NCBI GenBank assembly: GCA_023254175.1
Contig: JALQYJ010000106.1
Location: 1-64,000 of the forward strand
Length of the DNA: 64,000 bases
DNA from: Runella sp.
GTDB lineage: Bacteria > Bacteroidota > Bacteroidia > Cytophagales > Spirosomataceae
Direction: 5' to 3'
Under the pieces are notes generated by a model. That model saw nothing but the letters and a program-made list of their open reading frames with translations. It was not told where the DNA came from and made no database searches. The position numbers and the translations under genes are program-made. Positions 35,652-44,261 of the stretch are shown piece by piece (position 1 is the first letter of the stretch; every line of letters starts with the position of its first letter).

Positions 35652-35709
35652 GTCGAGTGGAGAGCGCAAAATGCCGAATAAAAAGCCAGTTCTGCACTCT
35701 CCACTCGGC
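35652..35709. terminator. Convergent inverted repeat, S9 peptidase / PatB
   Basis: Imperfect inverted repeat of about 16 bp (core CGAGTGGAGAG / CTCTCCACTCG) with a loop of about 25 bases in the 66-base gap between two convergent genes. No T-run. It probably acts as a shared termination or mRNA-end structure. Confidence 0.5.
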
Positions 35710-35710
35710 A

Positions 35711-36841
35711 TTAAAATAGCGATTTAATCCGTCGAATTACCTGCTCTAAAGTAGTTCGGGGACAAGCAAAATTTAGGCGAATAAACCCTTCACCGTCAAA
35801 TTGAATACCGTCAGAAACACCTACCCCCACTTCCTCTAGTTTTTGGGCAAAGTTTTCAATTCCCGTCTCACGAGTGTCAATCCAAGCCAAATAGGTAGCC
35901 TCCAACGGCATCATTTTCATTCCCTTTAGTTGGTTTACTTCATTAAGCAAAAATTGGTGATTTTGGCGAAGATACACCAAAAGTTCCTCGTGCCACACCG
36001 CTCCATCGCGATAGGCTGCCAACGCCGCTTCGTACGAATAAGCCGAAAGCATGGGCATCAGTCCAGCTTTGGTTTTCAGGAAATTTGTTCTTAATTCATC
36101 ATTTGGAATAATTGCCATTGAGCAACCCAATCCTGCAATGTTAAAGGTTTTACTGGGAGCCAAAAGTGTAATGGTCGATTGTTCAGCTTCGGGGCTTAAA
36201 GTGGCAATCGAAACGTGCTTTTTGGTTGTATCAAGGATTAAATCGCAGTGAATTTCGTCCGAACAAATGATAATCGAATGTTTCAGGCAAATTTGAAGCA
36301 ATTTTTCTTGTTCCTCTTTGGTGAAAACTGTCCCTCCAGGATTATGAGGATTACAAAGCAAAAATAACTTCGTTTGGGGGGTAATAGATGCCTCTAACGC
36401 ATCAAAATCAATCGTCCAACGGTTATTTTCGAACAGAAGAGGCACTTTTTGCAGTAAACGGCCCGCCGCGCGGGTTTCCAACATAAAAGGGTGGTACACA
36501 GGAGTCGTCATCATTATGGCTTCTTCCTCTTTTGCCACCGTTCGAATCGACAAGCCAATGCCTGGTACTAAGCCTGGAAGCCAGACAATCCACTCTTTTT
36601 TCACGTCCCATCCATGACGAGTACGTAAACGCTCCATTACCACCTCATTGAGTTCGTCTGGGCAACCCGAATATCCAAAAATGCCATGCTCGGTTACTTT
36701 CTGAAGAGCCTTCAAAATAGGCGGAGCTGCTTTAAAATCCATGTCGGCAACCCAAACAGGGATTACATTTGCATCGCTATATTTATCCCACTTATAACTA
36801 TTGGTATTCCGTCGGTCGATGACTTGGTCAAAAATGCTCAT
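35711..36841 (-). CDS. PatB/MalY-type PLP-dependent C-S lyase (cystathionine beta-lyase family)
   Basis: 376 residues, fold-type I PLP enzyme. The N-terminus FDQVIDRRNTNSYKWDKY and VIPVWVADMDFKAAPPI are specific for the PatB/MalY family. The PLP Lys is in LLAPSKTFNIAGLG, with LCNPHNPGG and SDEIHCDL contacts. Likely reaction: beta-elimination of cystathionine or cysteine conjugates to a thiol, pyruvate and ammonia. The ATP-grasp gene lies 41 bases upstream on the same strand, so the two may be one operon. Confidence 0.88.
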   Translation of the reverse strand: MSIFDQVIDRRNTNSYKWDKYSDANVIPVWVADMDFKAAPPILKALQKVTEHGIFGYSGCPDELNEVVMERLRTRHGWDVKKEWIVWLPGLVPGIGLSIRTVAKEEEAIMMTTPVYHPFMLETRAAGRLLQKVPLLFENNRWTIDFDALEASITPQTKLFLLCNPHNPGGTVFTKEEQEKLLQICLKHSIIICSDEIHCDLILDTTKKHVSIATLSPEAEQSTITLLAPSKTFNIAGLGCSMAIIPNDELRTNFLKTKAGLMPMLSAYSYEAALAAYRDGAVWHEELLVYLRQNHQFLLNEVNQLKGMKMMPLEATYLAWIDTRETGIENFAQKLEEVGVGVSDGIQFDGEGFIRLNFACPRTTLEQVIRRIKSLF

Positions 36842-36882
36842 TTATACTTGTAATTGGTTGTTAGTTTGTCTTTGTTACGCGT

Positions 36883-38091
36883 TTAGTGCGTAGGTTTATC
36901 TTGGGCGGGTGCCGAAGCATGGTAATCATGTCGAATCATTTCGGCGTATTTGTCCATCAGTTCCATGACACGTACACGGTTCTCAGATTGTACAATCAAG
37001 CCAAGGTGGTATTCTTCATGCATTCTCCAAACGATTTCGGGGTCGTTAAAAGGGCTCAAATCGGGCCACTGTTGGCGTGCCAGTGAAATGACAATACCTG
37101 TATAGAGATTTTGAACTTCTGGCAAAACATAATCTATTTGTAAGGCTTTGGCGTGCTCAATATTAGCCCATTCTTTCCATAAATTAATGCCTGAAGAGAA
37201 ATCTACCATTTCGGCCAAATGAGCACCTCCCACTCGTGAGGCTGTTTCTAAAAAATAAAACTCACCATCTTCATAACACTTAATCACCTCCGTATGCGAC
37301 GCACTGTAATTCATTTGGAAGGCTTTTAGTACCTGTTCATTTACTTTTTTAAGTGCTTTCGCGTCTTTGCTTCCAAACTCTACCGTCACCGAACGAAAAA
37401 TACCGCCACCGTGTGCCACTTCAAAGGGGGTGTTCAAATACTGACTACTGCGTTCAAAAATGACTTTTTTATCAAGGGTCAGCGCATCCACGTGGTACAC
37501 ATCGCCAGGTTTAAATTGCTCAATCAAAAACATGTGGCGTTCTTCGCCCAAGCTGTGAATGGTGTTCCAAGCTTCGTCAAAACTATGTACTTTTTTAATT
37601 CCCGCCGCTGAGGCTTCGGCGCGGGGCTTAATCACCCACGGCGCTTGGGTCGAGCGAAGGTACTCAGTAATTTCGACGTCGTTAAATAATCCTATAAAAG
37701 CTGGCACTTTAATTCCTGCATCACGAGCCTGTACCCGCATGGCCAATTTATCTCGAAAGTATCGTGCCGTAGTTTGTCCCATTCCAGGAATTCGAAAATG
37801 TTCACGTAAGATGGCTGCTTTCTCAACGTCAAAGTCATCAAGAGCTACTACTCGATCAATCTTTCGAGTACGCATCACATAGGCCATCCCTTTAATCATA
37901 TTATCAAAATTGGAAAGTGTATTTGAATCATCTTCCAAGTAAAACAACTCGTCAATTGACTCGTAAGGCCATTCCTTCCCTTCGGTTCGCCGAGCCGTAA
38001 GGAGGTACACCGTGTTGCCTGCCTCTTTACACGCACGTAGAAAGTCACCGCCTTTGAAGTAACACGTAATACATAAAAACGTTAAACTCAT
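36883..38091 (-). CDS. ATP-grasp domain protein, substrate unknown
   Basis: 402 residues. N-terminal preATP-grasp region (LTFLCITCYFKGGDFLRACKEAG), central ATP-grasp fold (FRDKLAMRVQARDAGIKVPAFIG ... WVIKPRAEASAAGIKKV ... MFLIEQFKPGDVYHVDAL) and a metal-binding region FLETASRVGGAHLAEMV, similar to carboxylate-amine ligases of the biotin carboxylase/D-Ala-D-Ala ligase superfamily. These join a carboxylate to an amine or thiol through an acyl phosphate. The actual substrates cannot be told. Same strand as PatB (41 bases), which could supply or consume a related amino acid (inference). Confidence 0.8.
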   Translation of the reverse strand: MSLTFLCITCYFKGGDFLRACKEAGNTVYLLTARRTEGKEWPYESIDELFYLEDDSNTLSNFDNMIKGMAYVMRTRKIDRVVALDDFDVEKAAILREHFRIPGMGQTTARYFRDKLAMRVQARDAGIKVPAFIGLFNDVEITEYLRSTQAPWVIKPRAEASAAGIKKVHSFDEAWNTIHSLGEERHMFLIEQFKPGDVYHVDALTLDKKVIFERSSQYLNTPFEVAHGGGIFRSVTVEFGSKDAKALKKVNEQVLKAFQMNYSASHTEVIKCYEDGEFYFLETASRVGGAHLAEMVDFSSGINLWKEWANIEHAKALQIDYVLPEVQNLYTGIVISLARQQWPDLSPFNDPEIVWRMHEEYHLGLIVQSENRVRVMELMDKYAEMIRHDYHASAPAQDKPTH

Positions 38092-38240
38092 GGGTAGTTA
38101 AGGTTTAAAGGTCAATAGAAGTGTAAGCTTATTTCTTTTAGGTTTTCACAGATTGAATTTTACTCTCACCCCAGAAAGCATTAGTATTGTGGTGACTTTC
38201 CAAACATACAAACTATCAAACTTTCAAACAAACACCACCT

Positions 38241-39461
38241 GTGAATTTCCCCATTTTCATTGCCCGTCGAATCCGAGAACCCCAACAAGCCACATTTTCT
38301 GCTACTGTGTCGCGCGTTGGAGTAGCTACTATCGCCCTAGGAATCGCCGTTGGAATTGTAGCATTGGCCGTGTTATTTGGCTTTAAGGGAGCTATCTACC
38401 AAAAAGTATTCTTGTTTGGTTCGCACCTTCAAGTCAGCAAGCTATCCCTCAATCAATCATACGAAAGTGCTCCCCTTCCCTTTCATAGCCGCCCTTATGA
38501 CCAGTGGCAGCAAGTCAAAGGTTTACGGCATCGACAAGCGGTGGCTCACAAAGCGGGTATTTTAAAAACACCCGATGAACTTCAAGGGGCTGTCATAAAA
38601 GGGGTGGGACTCGATTACGATTGGAAACTACTCTCAGAAAACCTTGTAGAAGGTCGTATCATTCAATTTTTAGACACTACTTATGCCAACGAAATCATCA
38701 TTAGTCGCGTAATTTCTAAAAAATTAAACCTCAAATTGAATGATGACGTATTGATGTATTTTATTCAAAACCCTCCTCGCGTTCGAAAATTGAAGGTTGT
38801 GGGAATTTATGAAACCAATTTAGAAGAATTTGACAATCAACTGGTTTTGGGGGACATTGGACTTGTGCAACGATTGAATGGCTGGGGTCCCGATTCGGTG
38901 GGTTCGTATGAGTATTTTGTTAAAGATTTTACACAACTTGAACCAACTGCAAAAGAATTATACGCACAACTTCCCTCATACATGCGGTTAGAACGAGTAA
39001 CCGACAAATACCAACCCCTCTTTGAATGGCTCCAACTACTTGACCAAAACACCATGGTTTTATTGATTCTCGTCTTCTTTGTGACTTGCTTCAATATTGC
39101 CTCAGTTTTGTTAGTAATGATGATGGAACGCACACCCATGGTAGGACTTTTAAAAACACTGGGAAGCCCCAATACCCAAATACGTCGTATCTTTTTTTAC
39201 GTTGGGCTACAATTGGCTTTAAAAGGATTAGTGGTCGGTAATTTAATTGGCTTAGGTATATGTTGGCTCCAATTTAAGTTTCATCTCATTCCATTAGACC
39301 CCGTCAATTACTTTATAAATACTGTTCCAATCGAATTTGACTGGATTTCATTCTTGTTGCTAAACGTAGGAATTTTAAGCCTAATTACTGTAATTTTACT
39401 AATTCCTACACTTATCATAAGTCGTATTCGACCAGTACAAGCATTGATGTTTAAGAAATAA
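38241..39461 (+). CDS. FtsX/LolE-type ABC transporter permease
   Basis: 406 residues starting at GTG: the family start NFPIFIARRI follows at once and no ATG fits. Four-helix MacB/FtsX topology: helix 1 at about 25-48, a large periplasmic MacB_PCD-like domain about 50-260, then three helices about 268-293, 315-342 and 365-392. The cytoplasmic coupling segment reads MMMERTPMVGLLKTLGSPNTQIRRIF. Bacteroidota proteins of this type resemble LolC/LolE lipoprotein releasers; no ATPase gene is adjacent, so the partner is encoded elsewhere. Confidence 0.86.
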   Translation: MNFPIFIARRIREPQQATFSATVSRVGVATIALGIAVGIVALAVLFGFKGAIYQKVFLFGSHLQVSKLSLNQSYESAPLPFHSRPYDQWQQVKGLRHRQAVAHKAGILKTPDELQGAVIKGVGLDYDWKLLSENLVEGRIIQFLDTTYANEIIISRVISKKLNLKLNDDVLMYFIQNPPRVRKLKVVGIYETNLEEFDNQLVLGDIGLVQRLNGWGPDSVGSYEYFVKDFTQLEPTAKELYAQLPSYMRLERVTDKYQPLFEWLQLLDQNTMVLLILVFFVTCFNIASVLLVMMMERTPMVGLLKTLGSPNTQIRRIFFYVGLQLALKGLVVGNLIGLGICWLQFKFHLIPLDPVNYFINTVPIEFDWISFLLLNVGILSLITVILLIPTLIISRIRPVQALMFKK

Positions 39462-39524
39462 TTCATCATCTTGGACGGGTTCGTACAACTGTTTGCTGGC
39501 CACTTCAATTTTATTGGTACCACA

Positions 39525-39564
39525 TTAAAAAAGTCCCTGCTCTTTCGAGCAGGGACTTTTTTAA
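39525..39564. terminator. Bidirectional terminator, permease / PpiD
   Basis: Perfect 18-bp inverted repeat including A6 and T6 ends (39525-39542 with 39547-39564), 4-base loop TTTC. Serves both convergent genes. Confidence 0.92.
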
Positions 39565-39585
39565 TTACTTGCTAACCATGATTTC

Positions 39586-41694
39586 TTAGAAGAATTTAGC
39601 ACGGTTATCAACCACTTTTGAATTTTCGCGAATCGCCTCGTTCAACAAATAACTTGCTTGTAGGTTTTTCGATTGCAAATTTGCTTTGTACATTGAGTAA
39701 TCAGCAATGGCTGGAGCAGGAGTGTCAGAGATTTTTTCCATGATAAACACTCCGTTCTCACCTGTGAATACTTTTGATTTTTTACCAGCTTTCAATCCAA
39801 AACCTTTTCCTAGGGCAATTGGGTCAAGACCTGCGCTAGTCAAGAAACCAGTTGCTAATGAAATTTCATTGGCATTTTCAACCAAAGCACCTGCACCATA
39901 CTTTTGAGCAATTGCCTCGAGCGTTGCCCCTTGAATACCGCTCAATTTTTTCGTGATTTGTTCTGCTTTAACTTCGTTACGAACTTTCAGAGTCAGTGCA
40001 TCACGGAAATCATCGATTGAAGGACTATCTTTTGAAGATTTACCAGTTACGATAGCAACAACGTATTGTTCATCCGTTTCAAATACCGTCGATACTTGCT
40101 CTATTTTGGTATCATCATTAAAAGCCCAACGAACAATCTCACGTGCATTTTGAATCGTATTGATATTACTTGCCGACTCAGGAATACGGTTAGCTGTTTG
40201 AACAAGCAGGTTTTTGTCTTTTTTCACGTTTTCATCAAAAGTCGCTTTCGACTTAGACTCTATCGAGAATTGGTCAGCTTTTGCATAAATCGCGTCGCGT
40301 GTGCTTTGGCTTGGAGTCATTGTTTTTCCAATCGCTGCAATCTTGTAAAGGATATTTGTTTTAGGCTCCGTTACTTTAATGATATGAAAACCAAAATCAG
40401 ATTCGATAATACGGCCAATCAAACCTATGCCACTCATTGCAAATACGGCATCATTAAACGGCTTCACCATAACTCCCTCGCGAAAGAAACCTAAATCTCC
40501 ACCACGCTGAGCCGAGCCTGGGTCAGTACTATTTGCTGTGGCCAATTCTTCAAAATTAGCACCATCTTGCAATTGTTTTAACAAGTCAGCTGCTTTTGTA
40601 CGAGCTTCTGCTTTCGCCGAATCGCTTGTTCCTTCTGTACGAATCAAGATGTGACTAGCACGAATCGTGTAAGATGTGTCAATTTTAGTCCCACCATACT
40701 TATAGATAAAATACGTATTCCCTTCGCGATATGGCCCATTCACACTACCAGGAATGAATGATTTTACAGCCGCCTTCAACTGGTCAGTCATGTCTGAATA
40801 TGACCAATAAAGCTTAGTAGGAACATCTGAATTAATGCCTGCATAGGTTGAATCGCTAGTTGCTGTTGCCAACCCACGAGCCAATTCTTTGATTTTATTG
40901 TACATTTCCACGCTATCCTCTTTGGTTGGAATAATTGGGAAAGTTACGTATTGAATTGTACGTGAATCAAAGCCTTTGTATTCGTCTTTGTGTTTTGCCA
41001 AATAATCTTGCAATTGCGAATCTGTTACTTTGATAGTTGTATCAACCACCGAATAAAAAGGTACATACAAATAACGGAGAGATGCTTTCGCCGTTTGAGC
41101 TTGATATTCTTTCTCAGCTTCGGCACGTGTTACGTAGCTACCCAAACGAAGCAAGTTTTCATACTTCTGGCGAAGACGATCTTGCGCTAAGCTTTTCTCA
41201 AAATTTTCCCAAGCTTGCTGTTGCTCCACTGGCAAATTCTTAAGGTTTTTGAGGTAGCTAATAACCTGTGTTTTATCGAATACTCCTGTTTGAGGATTAG
41301 TAAACGACTGTTGCACAGCAGGGCTTACGTTGTTTCCCTGTACCATGTCAACTAATTCGTCGCTGCTTACTTTAAGTCCTAAAGCATCGAATTCTTTTTT
41401 GTAAGCGTAGTCGATGATGTACTGGTTCCAAACCTGCTCGCGAAGGCTTTGTTGTTCTGCTTCAGAAGCAGCGCGGCCGCTTTGAGCTTCAAACGCCTGA
41501 CGAGCTTGGTCTAACTTGAGTTGGAAATCCTTGTAACTAATGGTTTCACCTGCAATTTCCCCCACATTTGGGTTGTTCCCAAATAATGCTTGTGAGCCTA
41601 AGATGTCACCTCCGACAATAAATAGAATCAAACTGGCGGCAATAACCACTACCGCAATACCTGATCGCTCCCTGATTTTGTTGATTAACGCCAT
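39586..41694 (-). CDS. PpiD-like membrane-anchored peptidyl-prolyl isomerase
   Basis: 702 residues. A short cytoplasmic N-terminus and one transmembrane helix (about 12-32) are followed by a SurA/PpiD N-terminal chaperone domain (NPNVGEIAGETISYKDFQL onward). A parvulin PPIC domain lies at about 345-440 (RASHILIRTEG ... STDPGSAQRGGDLGFF ... SDFGFHIIKV), then a second, degenerate C-terminal repeat region. It folds outer-membrane or periplasmic proteins as they leave the Sec translocon. It stands alone, with a bidirectional terminator downstream. Confidence 0.92.
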   Translation of the reverse strand: MALINKIRERSGIAVVVIAASLILFIVGGDILGSQALFGNNPNVGEIAGETISYKDFQLKLDQARQAFEAQSGRAASEAEQQSLREQVWNQYIIDYAYKKEFDALGLKVSSDELVDMVQGNNVSPAVQQSFTNPQTGVFDKTQVISYLKNLKNLPVEQQQAWENFEKSLAQDRLRQKYENLLRLGSYVTRAEAEKEYQAQTAKASLRYLYVPFYSVVDTTIKVTDSQLQDYLAKHKDEYKGFDSRTIQYVTFPIIPTKEDSVEMYNKIKELARGLATATSDSTYAGINSDVPTKLYWSYSDMTDQLKAAVKSFIPGSVNGPYREGNTYFIYKYGGTKIDTSYTIRASHILIRTEGTSDSAKAEARTKAADLLKQLQDGANFEELATANSTDPGSAQRGGDLGFFREGVMVKPFNDAVFAMSGIGLIGRIIESDFGFHIIKVTEPKTNILYKIAAIGKTMTPSQSTRDAIYAKADQFSIESKSKATFDENVKKDKNLLVQTANRIPESASNINTIQNAREIVRWAFNDDTKIEQVSTVFETDEQYVVAIVTGKSSKDSPSIDDFRDALTLKVRNEVKAEQITKKLSGIQGATLEAIAQKYGAGALVENANEISLATGFLTSAGLDPIALGKGFGLKAGKKSKVFTGENGVFIMEKISDTPAPAIADYSMYKANLQSKNLQASYLLNEAIRENSKVVDNRAKFF

Positions 41695-41925
41695 AGTTGC
41701 TTGCGCGTTATTAAGTTTAAAGTTAATAGTTTAATTTAATGCTCTAAGGAAAAGAAAGGGTTTCCAAAAATTGACCCGCAAAATAACATCATTTACTGGT
41801 ACATTCCAACATTGATTGATTCTTTGTCAATTTCGTACCAATGTTTTTGTTTCATTTAAGGTAAAACAAGCAACCTTGCTGAATATCTACCTGATTTATT
41901 CAACGACCAACTTCGGTAGTTTCAC

Positions 41926-42139
41926 CTACTTGCCCATTTCTAATCGCACGTATTTCGAGTTTGTACCAACCTCCATCCATCCATCCGCCGTTATTTCACC
42001 CGAATAAATGCCCCCTACTAGCGCACTTTCTAACACCTGTCAACCCGTTGGGGTACCTTGTCCAGCAGGAAAACTAACAGTTACTTGAGAGAGTGCGGGG
42101 AGACTAAGACAAAAAAAAGGCCCAGCTTACGTATTTAAG
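41926..42139 (-). pseudogene. Decayed N-terminal fragment of a secreted protein (sialate-O-acetylesterase-associated type)
   Basis: Reading the minus strand across one frameshift and one stop gives a signal-peptide-like start (RKLGLFF, then SLPALSQ) followed by VTVSFPAGQGTPTG, a TGA at 42040-42042, and VLESALVGGIYSGEITADGW up to a TAG at 41926. The AGQGTpTgW...GGiYsGeI...GW pattern resembles a beta-sandwich seen near the N-terminus of Bacteroidota carbohydrate-active and sialate-O-acetylesterase-like proteins, and the TGA stands where Trp (TGG) is expected. The 8-base A run at 42111-42118 is the likely frameshift site. The initiator is ATA, not ATG. Rest of the gene absent. Confidence 0.5.
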
Positions 42140-42385
42140 GCTCAAACTCCAAACAACTACATTAAAGTAGAGCTTTGGCATTCGGTGGTGAATAGGTTAC
42201 TACTTAAAAAGCCGCAAAATTATATATTTAACGCGTCAAGGCCAAACCGACAAATAAATCAACTCTCAATTTAATGGTATTTCAATGTTTTTTGTGTACT
42301 TGTTAACTTCTTGATTTAGCTTTATTTACAATTTGAGGCTGAATTTTCTGTTTGAATTGACCGTGGCTCTTACTAACTTGCAGCC

Positions 42386-44134
42386 ATGGCAGACAATTTT
42401 GTAGTTTCGGCGCGTAAATATCGCCCCATTACTTTTGACACGGTTGTTGGGCAGTCTCACATTACGACTACCCTCAAAAACGCCATTCGTACCAATCACC
42501 TCGCTCAGGCGTTTTTGTTTTGTGGTCCACGTGGTGTAGGAAAGACTACCAATGCCCGCATTTTGGCAAAAACTATCAATTGCCAAAGCCTCACCGACGA
42601 AGTAGAGCCTTGTGGAGAATGTGAAAGTTGTGTCGCTTTCCAAAACAATGCTTCTTTCAACGTTCACGAACTCGATGCTGCCTCCAACAACTCGGTGGAT
42701 GACATTCGGAATCTGATTGACCAAGTACGCTACCCTCCCCAAACGGGTAAGTATAAAATTTATATTATTGACGAGGTTCACATGCTTTCGTCGTCGGCTT
42801 TCAATGCTTTTCTAAAAACGTTGGAAGAACCACCAAGCTACGCTATTTTTATCTTGGCTACGACTGAAAAGCACAAAATTTTGCCAACGATTTTATCACG
42901 TTGTCAAATTTTTGATTTTAATCGTATCCAACCGCGTGACATTGCTGACCATCTTGAGCACATTGCCACTAAGGAGGGAATTTCGACCGAAAGAGAAGCC
43001 CTCGAACTCATCGCTCAAAAAGCAGACGGCGGGCTTCGAGATGCCCTTTCGATGTTCGATTTAAACGTTACTTTTTCTACCGATAATACAGTACGGTACA
43101 GAGACGTTCTCGAAAATTTACATATCCTCGATTACGATTATTATTTCCGATTGACCGATGCGCTTCTTTCTAGCGATATAACCCAAACCCTTTTAATTTT
43201 TAATGAGATTATCAAAAAAGGATTTGATGGGCATTTGTTTGTAGTCGGAATGTTAGAGCATTTTAGGAATCTCCTTGTTGCCAAAGACCCCGCAACTGTG
43301 CAATTGTTGGAAGTGTCAGAAACGGCCAAAAACAAGTACCTCGACCAATCGTCTCGGGCATCCGTTTCGTTCTTACTTTCTGCATTGAGTGTTGGCAGTC
43401 AGTGCGATATAAATTATAAAGCAGCCAAACAACAGCGACTACACGTGGAAATATGCCTGATGAAACTGGCAAAAATTCCCGAAGTCCTCGATTTGAATAC
43501 GCTTACGAGCGACGAAAAAAAAAAGCCTAGTGTAACCGAAAATAGCCAAGGAGCACCCTACTCTAGTACTACATCTAAGAGTCCTAGTGTAAAAGCAGAA
43601 GTACCATTACCTTCACCCCAAAATGGCTTACCAGCCGCATTGGGAAAACTACGCTCAACCATTAATTTAACGGCGCAGCCTCAGCCTGTTTCTGATGTAA
43701 AACCCACCTCCGTACAAGCGCCCGTTCCCCCTGCTTTACCTGCGGAAACACCTACTGTGTGGGAAGATAAACCCTTCACTTATGAAGAACTTAAACGTGC
43801 GTGGGATGCTTTTGCCCAACTTCGTCAAGAAAATGGGGGAACCGTAAGTGAACAGATTATGCTCAATCGCGAATTCAAAATTGATGGAACCGAAATTGAG
43901 CTTTTATTAGATAACTTACACCAAAACATCCTCCTTAATGAAGTAAAGCCTGAATTGCTAGGGTACTTGCGCCGCCAACTCAAAAACCACCAAATTCAGA
44001 TTAATCACCGAATTGCCCCCAATGAGGTGAAACGTAACCCCTACACCCAGCTCGAAAAATTCAACGCATTAGCGGATAAAAACCCTTCTCTTCTCGAACT
44101 CCAACGCTTACTGGGCTTGGATGTTGATTTTTAG
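42386..44134 (+). CDS. dnaX: DNA polymerase III subunit tau/gamma
   Basis: 582 residues. Clamp-loader ATPase: Walker A GPRGVGKT at 47-54, zinc-module Cys at 66, 76, 79 and 82, Walker B IIDEVHML, sensor 1 ATTEKH, arginine finger SRCQIF. The AAA+ and oligomerisation domains end near residue 365. A low-complexity linker (about 370-460, rich in Pro, Ser and Val) leads to a C-terminal tau-type domain that would bind the polymerase and helicase. At codons 377-380 lies an A10 run (43515-43524), containing A AAA AAG in frame, with stops just behind it in both other frames; this predicts a short gamma-like form. It stands alone after a 691-base gap. Confidence 0.94.
   Translation: MADNFVVSARKYRPITFDTVVGQSHITTTLKNAIRTNHLAQAFLFCGPRGVGKTTNARILAKTINCQSLTDEVEPCGECESCVAFQNNASFNVHELDAASNNSVDDIRNLIDQVRYPPQTGKYKIYIIDEVHMLSSSAFNAFLKTLEEPPSYAIFILATTEKHKILPTILSRCQIFDFNRIQPRDIADHLEHIATKEGISTEREALELIAQKADGGLRDALSMFDLNVTFSTDNTVRYRDVLENLHILDYDYYFRLTDALLSSDITQTLLIFNEIIKKGFDGHLFVVGMLEHFRNLLVAKDPATVQLLEVSETAKNKYLDQSSRASVSFLLSALSVGSQCDINYKAAKQQRLHVEICLMKLAKIPEVLDLNTLTSDEKKKPSVTENSQGAPYSSTTSKSPSVKAEVPLPSPQNGLPAALGKLRSTINLTAQPQPVSDVKPTSVQAPVPPALPAETPTVWEDKPFTYEELKRAWDAFAQLRQENGGTVSEQIMLNREFKIDGTEIELLLDNLHQNILLNEVKPELLGYLRRQLKNHQIQINHRIAPNEVKRNPYTQLEKFNALADKNPSLLELQRLLGLDVDF
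43515..43525 (+). promoter_or_regulatory. Predicted programmed slippage/frameshift site in dnaX
   Basis: Ten consecutive A followed by G. In the zero frame the last seven bases read A AAA AAG, the same heptamer that drives -1 frameshifting in E. coli dnaX. A -1 ribosomal shift, or one extra A in the mRNA, adds one Ala codon and then TAG, giving 381 residues. One A fewer in the mRNA gives Ser-Leu-Val and then TAA, giving 382 residues. Either product would keep the three clamp-loader domains and lose the tau-specific part. No strong downstream stem or upstream Shine-Dalgarno-like stimulator is obvious, so transcriptional slippage as in Thermus is the likelier mechanism. Confidence 0.6.
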
Positions 44135-44261
44135 ACTTTCTACCCTCCATTTTCTTATTGGTAATTTTTCTTCAATTTGACCTTTTATGGAGTATATTTT
44201 CAAATTTCCTGCATATTGTAGTTAAATAAAACATTTCCAACCTCCCAAACCTTCACATTTT

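Noticed and set aside
42326-42781. 151-codon frame antisense to dnaX
   Set aside because: Covers the Walker A region of dnaX in reverse; no features of its own.
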